Assembly (NCBI GenBank): GCA_035544835.1
Contig: DASZZV010000148.1
Location: 1-5,163, forward strand
Source: DASZZV01 sp035544835
GTDB taxonomy: Bacteria > Acidobacteriota > Thermoanaerobaculia > Gp7-AA8
Length of the DNA stretch: 5,163 bases
Direction of reading: 5' to 3'
Shown: positions 1-4,522 of the stretch, in pieces
Numbering within the stretch: position 1 is the first letter of the stretch
Layout: each line of letters starts with the position of its first letter
Translations under genes and position numbers: made by a program
Notes under the pieces: generated by a model
What the model saw: only the letters and a program-made list of their open reading frames with translations
Databases searched by the model: none
What the model was told of the DNA's origin: nothing

Positions 1-1
1 G

Positions 2-676
2 TGGATCGACGGCGTCGGTTCACTCACCGGCGCCAACAACACGCTCTTCAAATCCAATCTCGCGCTGATCAATCGCAACAGCGTTCCAGCAATGGTCAGC
101 ATCGCGCTGACGCCGCGCGGCTCCACCGCCCCCACCGCCACTGTCAGCGTCACCGTGGCAGCAGGCGCAACGAAGTTCTTCAACGACGCCGTATTGGAGC
201 TCTTCAATTTCCAGGGAGCGGCCAGTCTGAGCATCACCACCAGCGCACCGACGCCAGTCGTGGCCTGGGCCCGCACGTACTCCGACAAGAAAGCTGACGG
301 AACGCTGGGACAGTTCATCCCCGCATTCGGCGTGGACGATCTCATCGGAACCAAGGGTGCAGTGCTACAGGGACTGTCGCAGAACAGTGGCTTCCGGACG
401 AATTCCGGCATCGTCAACACGTCGGCGTCGCCTGTGCCCGTCTTCGTCTCAGTCTGGAAAGCCGACGGGACCAAGGCCGGGGAGAAGGTCTACACGCCTC
501 TTGGCGGTCAGTCCCTCTCCATCACCCAGATCATCCGTGACATCACCGGGAACGACGCCACCGATGCTTACCTCGAGGTCATCCCGACCATACCGGGAGC
601 CATCTACGCCTGGGCCTCGTTTGTCGACAACGTATCGACCGATCAGACGTTTGTGAGGCCGATTCCGATTCCGTAA
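2..676 (+). CDS. C-terminal part of a secreted beta-rich repeat protein (5' end outside window)
   Basis: The frame is open from base 2 to the TAA at 674-676, giving 224 residues with no start in the window, so this is the 3' end of a longer gene; the ATG at 92 is internal. The protein is rich in Ser, Thr, Val, Ala and Gly, has no visible membrane segment, and looks like an extracellular or periplasmic beta-sandwich protein. It contains two similar units: one with FKSNLALIN (about residues 16-24) running to VVAWARTYS, and a second with FRTNSGIVN (131-139) running to IYAWASFVDN. Each has a core of the form TN-x-x-I-N, V-x-V, a G-rich turn, and A-W-A. The ending FVDNVSTDQTFVRP resembles the C-termini of repetitive secreted proteins of Acidobacteriota-like bacteria (from memory, not searched). 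The enzymatic or binding role is unknown. A GTTAGGC core site lies 21 nt after the stop. Confidence 0.8.
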   Translation, partial: WIDGVGSLTGANNTLFKSNLALINRNSVPAMVSIALTPRGSTAPTATVSVTVAAGATKFFNDAVLELFNFQGAASLSITTSAPTPVVAWARTYSDKKADGTLGQFIPAFGVDDLIGTKGAVLQGLSQNSGFRTNSGIVNTSASPVPVFVSVWKADGTKAGEKVYTPLGGQSLSITQIIRDITGNDATDAYLEVIPTIPGAIYAWASFVDNVSTDQTFVRPIPIP

Positions 677-696
677 AAGCGATTGGTTGAAGCTGA

Positions 697-703
697 GTTA
701 GGC
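697..703 (+). other. Putative integron core site (R' heptamer GTTAGGC), left edge of the cassettes
   Basis: GTTAGGC matches the integron R' consensus GTTRRRY exactly and lies between the stop of the secreted-protein gene and the toxin gene, in the orientation expected for the left end of a cassette. The recombination point would be between G697 and T698. I see no matching R'' (RYYYAAC) within the previous 130 bp, so it is not a complete attC. It could be an attI-like or secondary target, the remnant of a deleted attC, or chance. The position relative to the two downstream attC sites is the main argument. Confidence 0.45.
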
Positions 704-720
704 TTCCTTCCCGAGCGCCC

Positions 721-733
721 GGAGGTATACTCC
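721..733 (+). promoter_or_regulatory. Possible brnTA promoter/operator: TATACT -10 within a small palindrome
   Basis: Just before the toxin ATG (741) the bases GGAG-gtata-CTCC form a 4-5-4 palindrome at 721-733, with a good -10 hexamer, TATACT, at 726-731 inside it. No convincing -35 is present at 17 bp (cttcct at 703-708 is a poor match). If TATACT is used, transcription would start near 737-740, making the toxin mRNA almost leaderless. The GGAGG at 721-725 would then not be a ribosome site; in any case it is 15 nt from the ATG, too far for a usual one. A palindrome over the promoter fits autorepression by BrnA, known for brnTA operons, but this is inference. Confidence 0.35.
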
Positions 734-740
734 CCGTAGT

Positions 741-1013
741 ATGAAGTTCGCGTGGGATTCCGAGAAAGATCGCAAGAATCAGGCAAAACATGGCGTCTCT
801 TTCGAGGAAGCCTCCAACGTTTTTGGTGATCCTTTGGCTTTCACAGCCGTCGATCCGAGGCATTTTGGGGAGTTTCGCTACGTCACGATGGGTTTTACCC
901 TCGGAGGTACGCTGATTGCGGTTGTCCATACAGAGCAATCAGATAGAATTCGTATCATCAGCGCCCGTCAGGCAACGGCGCGAGAACGAAACGCATATGA
1001 AACACGAAGATAG
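741..1013 (+). CDS. brnT: BrnT family toxin (type II toxin-antitoxin ribonuclease)
   Basis: This 90-residue protein has the full pattern of the BrnT family, which usually has about 90-100 residues. It begins FAWDSEKDRKNQAKHGVSF (residues 3-21), followed by EEASNVFGDPLA (22-33), then strands ending in LIAVVHTE (58-65) and RIRIISAR (69-76), and the closing ATARERNAYE (79-88). BrnT toxins have a RelE-like fold and cleave RNA to block translation; the conserved His of VVHTE and Arg of IISAR belong to the expected active surface. All core motifs are present, so it looks intact. The ATG at 741 is the only start in frame after the upstream stop that leaves the N-terminal motif complete. Its last 17 nt overlap the antitoxin gene, which points to coupled translation. 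It is probably the first gene of an integron cassette. Confidence 0.88.
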   Translation: MKFAWDSEKDRKNQAKHGVSFEEASNVFGDPLAFTAVDPRHFGEFRYVTMGFTLGGTLIAVVHTEQSDRIRIISARQATARERNAYETRR

Positions 1014-1224
1014 CGACGAAACTGAAGACGACGACATGCTCCCGGAGTACGACTTCAGCCAGGGAGTTCGAGGAAAGTACTACGAGGCCTACAAGAAGGG
1101 CACCAACGTCGTCCTTCTCGAGGCCGACGTTTTCGAAGTCTTCAAGGACTCGGTGTCCGTAAACTCGGCGCTGCGACAGTACATCACAGAGCACGGTCCG
1201 CCTTCTAGCCACAAGGCCGGCTAA
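997..1224 (+). CDS. brnA: BrnA-type antitoxin (ribbon-helix-helix-like), partner of BrnT
   Basis: This 75-residue protein starts at the ATG overlapping the end of the toxin gene. The frame is open further upstream (an ATG at 916), but that start would lie deep inside brnT and is unlikely. The first 14 residues are strongly acidic (HEDSDETEDDD). Then comes EYDFSQGVRGKYYEAYKKG (18-36), a segment typical of small antitoxin-like proteins encoded after BrnT. The last part, TNVVLLEADVFEVFKDSVSVNSALRQYI (37-64 in two pieces: a strand, then helices), fits the C-terminal ribbon-helix-helix DNA-binding region of BrnA. Its role would be to bind and neutralise BrnT and to repress the operon promoter. The TAA at 1222-1224 lies inside the attC R'' heptamer (1219-1225), so the C-terminal residues KAG are encoded by the recombination site. 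Confidence 0.8.
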   Translation: MKHEDSDETEDDDMLPEYDFSQGVRGKYYEAYKKGTNVVLLEADVFEVFKDSVSVNSALRQYITEHGPPSSHKAG

Positions 1225-1316
1225 CTTGTCGTTGGAGCGGACTTCGCCCGCTCGTCTGCCAGGTGGTTACAAGAGCTGCGCGGCGGCAAAGCCGCTCAAC
1301 TCGGACGTTAGACGGC
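1216..1316 (+). repeat. attC-like site 1 (59-base element)
   Basis: The outer arms GCCGGCTAAC (1216-1225) and GTTAGACGGC (1307-1316) pair at 9 of 10 positions. The right core GTTAGAC fits GTTRRRY exactly; the left core GGCTAAC departs from RYYYAAC at one base. Inside, GTTGGAGCGG (1231-1240) pairs with CCGCTCAAC (1292-1300) over 9 bp if one G is left unpaired. This is the L''/L' stem with an extrahelical base that gives attC its strand polarity. Unpaired spacers TTGTC (1226-1230) and TCGGAC (1301-1306) separate the two stems, and a roughly 50-nt variable terminal part lies between the L arms. Recombination would occur between G1307 and T1308. Confidence 0.8.
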
Positions 1317-2354
1317 TGAATGACTGTAAGCACGCAAAGAATTACAAATCCTACCGACATTTCCCGTCTGATCGCTGAGCACGGGCGCTGGTGGCACGAA
1401 ATCGAGCTTGCGCCGGGAATTATCACTCCCGGCGATGACTCCAATCGCATGAAGCTGCCGATTCTGGATGCGATCGGTCTGCCCACGGACATGCGTGGAC
1501 TCCGAGCGCTCGACATAGGATGCTCCGACGGGTTCTTCTCTTTCGAGATGGAGAGGCGCGGGGCCAATGTCGTCGCCATCGACTTTGTTCCTGAGGACTA
1601 CACTGGCTTCGCCGTCGCGAAGAAGATTCTCGGCAGCTCCGTCGAGTACAGAATGGACAACGCTTACAACCTCTCACCTGACACCTACGGCAAGTTCGAC
1701 GTTGTCCTCTTCATGGGGGTGTTGTACCACCTACGCAATCCGATGGGCGGTCTGGACGCGGTTCGCTCCGTCATGAAGGACGGCGCGAAACTATTCGTCG
1801 GAACAATGATGATCGATGAATACTTTCTCCTCCCGGATGGAACAGTGACAACACTCGAGTCACTCAATCCTACGCTGCTTACGGTGCCGCTATGGCAGGC
1901 CTACCCAGGCGACACGTTGAATGGGGACTACACAAATTGTTTTGCTCCCAACAGGCAAGCTCTCATAGCCGCTCTTCAGGAAGCGCAGTTCCAAGTCGAC
2001 GAAATCACAACTGTTTCGATGGGTGGCTACGCTCGCGCATCCGCGACAAGCGACGCTCGGACCGCGAAGTATCAGCGACTCGACGGGAGGCTGCAGAAGA
2101 CTCCCTTCGACCCATCGATTCCATACTTCCTCGACGAGGAAGGTTCTATTCACGCCGTTACCGGCCACAAATCAGAGAGTTCAGTTGCTCCGGGCTCTCC
2201 GCCGAGGCGGTGGTGGGAGTTCTGGCGGCAGTCCGTCTAACCTTGGGTAGCCGTTGCCGCGGCGCCTAACTTGTCGTTAGAGCGGACTTCGCCCGCACGT
2301 CTGCGTGGCTGATACCATGAGCAGAGCGGCGGGCAAGGCCGCGCACCTCGGACG
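1308..2354 (+). mobile_element. Putative integron gene cassette 2 (CmoB-like methyltransferase)
   Basis: The segment lies between the recombination points of the two attC-like sites and holds a single gene in the cassette orientation, with a 12-nt leader. At 1047 bp it is within the usual range for cassettes. No promoter is visible in the leader, so expression probably depends on read-through from the toxin-antitoxin promoter or from further upstream. The gene stop lies in a GTCTAAC heptamer (2235-2241), a second R''-like core 29 nt before the R'' used in the attC 2 assignment. Confidence 0.7.
1320..2240 (+). CDS. CmoB-like class I SAM-dependent methyltransferase
   Basis: This 306-residue protein has a class I (Rossmann) methyltransferase core. 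After an N-terminal segment with WWHEIELAPGIITPGDD (24-40), it shows motif I LDIGCSDGFFSFE (64-76), the acidic residue of motif II in VVAID (84-88, D88 expected to hold the SAM ribose), and DVVLFMGVLYHLRNP (127-141) as motif IV. The W-H-x-I-x-L-x-P-G-x-x-T-P-G lead and the GVLYHLRNP motif resemble the CmoB/DUF1698 group. True CmoB modifies tRNA wobble uridine using carboxy-SAM; relatives of this kind often sit in polysaccharide loci, so the substrate here is unknown. The C-terminus is basic and aromatic (RRWWEFWRQSV), perhaps a membrane-contacting tail. The ATG at 1320 is 12 nt after the recombination point and has no visible Shine-Dalgarno sequence. The next in-frame ATG would remove the WWHEIEL segment. 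It is probably the cargo of an integron cassette. Confidence 0.85.
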   Translation: MTVSTQRITNPTDISRLIAEHGRWWHEIELAPGIITPGDDSNRMKLPILDAIGLPTDMRGLRALDIGCSDGFFSFEMERRGANVVAIDFVPEDYTGFAVAKKILGSSVEYRMDNAYNLSPDTYGKFDVVLFMGVLYHLRNPMGGLDAVRSVMKDGAKLFVGTMMIDEYFLLPDGTVTTLESLNPTLLTVPLWQAYPGDTLNGDYTNCFAPNRQALIAALQEAQFQVDEITTVSMGGYARASATSDARTAKYQRLDGRLQKTPFDPSIPYFLDEEGSIHAVTGHKSESSVAPGSPPRRWWEFWRQSV

Positions 2355-2363
2355 TTAGGTGCC
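2261..2363 (+). repeat. attC-like site 2 (59-base element)
   Basis: The outer arms GGCGCCTAAC (2261-2270) and GTTAGGTGCC (2354-2363) pair throughout, apart from one mismatched position (G against T). Both cores fit the consensus: GCCTAAC for RYYYAAC and GTTAGGT for GTTRRRY. The left end (2266-2304) matches 1221-1259 of site 1 at 37 of 39 bases, and the right end has the same CTCGGACGTTAG. The spacers TTGTC (2271-2275) and TCGGAC (2348-2353) are identical to those of site 1. The inner stem GTTAGAGCGG/CCGCGCACC is weaker than in site 1, with about two mismatches and one extrahelical base. High similarity between neighbouring attC sites is typical of sedentary chromosomal arrays. Recombination would occur between G2354 and T2355. 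Confidence 0.8.
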
Positions 2364-2431
2364 TCTGGAGCTAGCGACGCGGTCTTTTTAGTAGACGGCA
2401 CCGGGTCACGCGCCGTACATCTTCCGAGATA

Positions 2432-4198
2432 ATGACTCGCCGACAGAAATACATTTTTGTCCTAGTCGCCGTTTGCGTGGCGGTCACGCGAATCTGGGCG
2501 ATCTCCAGGACCGCTTGGGACTGGGATGAGACGCTATTTGGCCTCGGGATCCGAGATTTCAATATCGCATTGCACCACCCTCAGCCGCCGGGGTTTCCGG
2601 TTTTTATATGGCTTGCAAAGGTAGTACATTTTCTCGTTCCCTCGGAGTTTGGCGCGGTACAGGCTGTAACCGTCACTTTTGCTCTGCTTCTGTTTCCGGC
2701 ATGTTACTTTGCTGGTCGGTCGTTCGGCTTCTCCTTCGACGCGTCGGTCGTCCTTACACTGATCCTTTGCTTCCTTCCCAATGTCTGGTTTTACGGAGGT
2801 ACGGGATTCTCTGACGTACCAGGTTTGGTATTGGAGCTCGTTGCTGCGGGTTCGCTGCTCCGCGGCCGAACGGATCGAAGGTGGTATTTTCTCGGGAGTC
2901 TCATCCTCGCTTTCTCCGTTGGCATCAGAGTCCAAACAATTCTAGTCGGCGCAACCCCGTTCGTCCTCGCCTTGGTCGCGAACACACGGCGCCGGTTGCG
3001 TGATGGGTTGTACGGGCTGCTGATTGTCTTTGTCAGCACGTTGGTCATCTACGCAACTGCAGTTGCGGCCACGGGAACCTGGGGTGACTACCTCAATGCC
3101 TTCCACGTCCACCAAGAGTACGTTTTGAGGGTTGATTCCTTTCATAATCCCGGACGTCCGACACCCCTCGAGCTCTTCGTTCCCTTCCTCTTTTACCCAT
3201 TCGGAGATCGCGGCACCGCCGGTGTCATCGCGTTCCTGGTGGGGAGCTCTGTCTTAGGGTGCAGGAGCCATGGGCGTCGGCTGCTGTTGATTCTCTTGAC
3301 TTTCAGCCCGTTCTTCGTCTTCGCCCTCTTCATGCTCGACCCGCTCAGTATTAGTCGCCTTTCAATCGGCTACATGCCACTCCTCGCATTTCTCGCTGGG
3401 TCAGGAATCGAGAGTATCTCGGCCTTACTGATTCCATTTGACCGATGGAAGGCGGTTACCGTCACACGATGCATTCTGACGGCCTATTGCGTGTTGCGAG
3501 CTGTGTCATGGACAGTTCCATCGCTAGAGATCGTCAGACAAACCGCTTCGCCCCCGATTGCCGCTATGAACTGGATCCGGGAACACCGGCCTCGCCAATC
3601 GATAATTCTTGTCAGCAGCGCAACGATGCATCCGTTCGCACAGCTTTTTCTCAGCGATTACCAGGTAAGGCCAGCGGGATCCGAAATCGAGCCCGAGGCG
3701 TTGAGTGCGGACGCCGTTTATGTCACGGAAGGAACCGACCCAGCGGCCACGATCGTGTTCCGACGAGGAGGAACTCGTCTTCGTAGACTCGCTCGTAACC
3801 GGTACTTTGCGGTGTCCGTCTCCCGAGTCTCTAATTTCATCGAGTTCACGCGAGGATGGTATGACGCCGAGGAGAATGGTTTTCGATGGATGTCCGGGCG
3901 GGGGGAAATTGTTCTCGCGTCCGGAAGCCGGCCTCGCCTTCTGAAACTAGACTTCGAGATTCCTTATGATGCTTTTGCCGCTCCCCCCATCGTCACCCTC
4001 GATTTGGACGGGCGCTCAGAGCGTTTCGAGGCCCACCAACGCTTTCTAGAACGAGTTGTTGTCGTTCCCAGTGGCAACCGAGGCCATCGCCTAGCGATCA
4101 CGACAACACAAACTGTGAATCCAGCTGCTCGTCACCTTTCCGGTGACACGAGACACCTCGGCCTACGATTGCTTACCATCGAGTATTTGAAGAAATGA
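2432..4198 (+). CDS. GT-C-type membrane glycosyltransferase with C-terminal soluble domain
   Basis: This 588-residue protein is an integral membrane protein of the GT-C fold, related to the ArnT/PMT_2 group that transfers sugars from polyprenyl-phosphate donors outside the cytoplasmic membrane. A first membrane segment (about 7-24) is followed by an acidic loop WDWDE (29-33) and HHPQPPGFP (48-56). This is the first periplasmic loop, where GT-C enzymes keep their catalytic acidic residues, here probably D30, D32 or E33. About ten further hydrophobic segments lie between roughly 56 and 360. The C-terminal 220 residues are soluble, including FTRGWYDAEENGFRWM (472-487) and a beta-rich stretch to the end, a domain seen at the ends of similar large glycosyltransferases. 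The start ATG has only a weak GAG upstream. Acceptor and sugar are unknown. The gene begins 77 nt after the attC 2 recombination point and overlaps the next ORF by ATGA. Confidence 0.8.
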   Translation: MTRRQKYIFVLVAVCVAVTRIWAISRTAWDWDETLFGLGIRDFNIALHHPQPPGFPVFIWLAKVVHFLVPSEFGAVQAVTVTFALLLFPACYFAGRSFGFSFDASVVLTLILCFLPNVWFYGGTGFSDVPGLVLELVAAGSLLRGRTDRRWYFLGSLILAFSVGIRVQTILVGATPFVLALVANTRRRLRDGLYGLLIVFVSTLVIYATAVAATGTWGDYLNAFHVHQEYVLRVDSFHNPGRPTPLELFVPFLFYPFGDRGTAGVIAFLVGSSVLGCRSHGRRLLLILLTFSPFFVFALFMLDPLSISRLSIGYMPLLAFLAGSGIESISALLIPFDRWKAVTVTRCILTAYCVLRAVSWTVPSLEIVRQTASPPIAAMNWIREHRPRQSIILVSSATMHPFAQLFLSDYQVRPAGSEIEPEALSADAVYVTEGTDPAATIVFRRGGTRLRRLARNRYFAVSVSRVSNFIEFTRGWYDAEENGFRWMSGRGEIVLASGSRPRLLKLDFEIPYDAFAAPPIVTLDLDGRSERFEAHQRFLERVVVVPSGNRGHRLAITTTQTVNPAARHLSGDTRHLGLRLLTIEYLKK

Positions 4199-4365
4199 TG
4201 AGAACACCGAAAATCAAGTTACCTGTCTCCTTCATCTTTGCGCCCCTGAGTTGGGCGGAGATCTATGGCAAGGACCAGAGCATTGATTACTTCCATCTCC
4301 CGGCAGCAGCAGCGCTGCCCAGAGTACCGGTCGGGAACGGCGCAACCGTGGTCATTGGGGATTAA
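4195..4365 (+). CDS. Small ORF of unknown function, overlapping the glycosyltransferase stop
   Basis: The 56-codon ORF starts at ATG 4195, whose last two bases open the TGA of the glycosyltransferase gene (ATGA overlap), or at the adjacent ATG 4198. GAAGA just upstream could serve as a ribosome site, so coupled translation is plausible. The predicted product has a basic start (MMRTPKIK), a hydrophobic PVSFIFAPLSWAEIYG, then DQSIDYFHLPAAAALPRVPV and GNGATVVIGD before a TAA. The composition looks like real protein, unlike the other frames here. I do not recognise the family. It may be a genuine small protein or the 5' remnant of a gene cut short by a stop or frameshift; no good continuation appears in the other frames. 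Confidence 0.45.
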   Translation: MMRTPKIKLPVSFIFAPLSWAEIYGKDQSIDYFHLPAAAALPRVPVGNGATVVIGD

Positions 4366-4403
4366 GCGAGGCGCAGCCCTCTCTTACCGCTGCTCTAGAA
4401 GGC

Positions 4404-4442
4404 TTCCTCTTCGGAAGGCGCGATCCCCTTTGCGAAGAGGAA
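4404..4442. terminator. 10-bp inverted repeat in the convergent gap, possible bidirectional terminator
   Basis: TTCCTCTTCG (4404-4413) and CGAAGAGGAA (4433-4442) are perfect reverse complements separated by 19 nt. A smaller competing hairpin, CTTCC-tcttc-GGAAG, lies at 4403-4417. The repeat sits between the rightward ORF ending at 4365 and the leftward mutarotase gene ending at 4523, where a shared terminator would be expected. No clear T-run follows on either strand, so it is not a textbook Rho-independent terminator. The rest of the gap (4366-4522) is GC-rich and shows no other signal. Confidence 0.35.
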
Positions 4443-4522
4443 CACTTCCGAGGCGGCGGCGCGGGACGCCGTCGAGCCAGGCCGCAGAGATGCCGCCACT
4501 CCGGGCGACCTCGCTGGATTTC

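Larger units (their letters stand above)
698..1307 (+). mobile_element. Putative integron gene cassette 1 (BrnT/BrnA toxin-antitoxin)
   Basis: The segment runs from the T of the GTTAGGC core at 697-703 to the G of the GTTAGAC core that closes the first attC-like site. It carries only the brnT-brnA pair in 610 bp, with the antitoxin stop codon inside the attC R'' heptamer, the compact layout usual for cassettes. Toxin-antitoxin cassettes with their own promoters are well known in large chromosomal integrons, where they are thought to stabilise the array. The right boundary is well supported; the left one rests on a single heptamer. Confidence 0.55.

Noticed and set aside
579..938. Leftward open frame of 119 codons opposite brnT and the end of the first gene
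   Set aside because: It is antisense to two better supported coding regions and its translation has no protein-family features.
916..996. Upstream ATG at 916 as the antitoxin start
   Set aside because: It would add 27 residues read from the middle of brnT in another frame; the ATG at 997 gives the usual short overlap of toxin and antitoxin.
1216..1316. Reading the inverted repeat after brnA as an ordinary terminator
   Set aside because: There is no T-run, and the core heptamers, matching spacers and the similar second copy after the methyltransferase fit attC much better.
2425..2433. GATAAT just before the glycosyltransferase gene as a -10 element
   Set aside because: It overlaps the start codon itself, so transcription would begin inside the gene.
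4250..4256. GTTGGGC matching the R' consensus GTTRRRY, a possible third attC
   Set aside because: It lies inside the small ORF after the glycosyltransferase, has no RYYYAAC partner at 60-130 bp upstream, and lacks the spacer and L-arm sequences shared by the two accepted sites.
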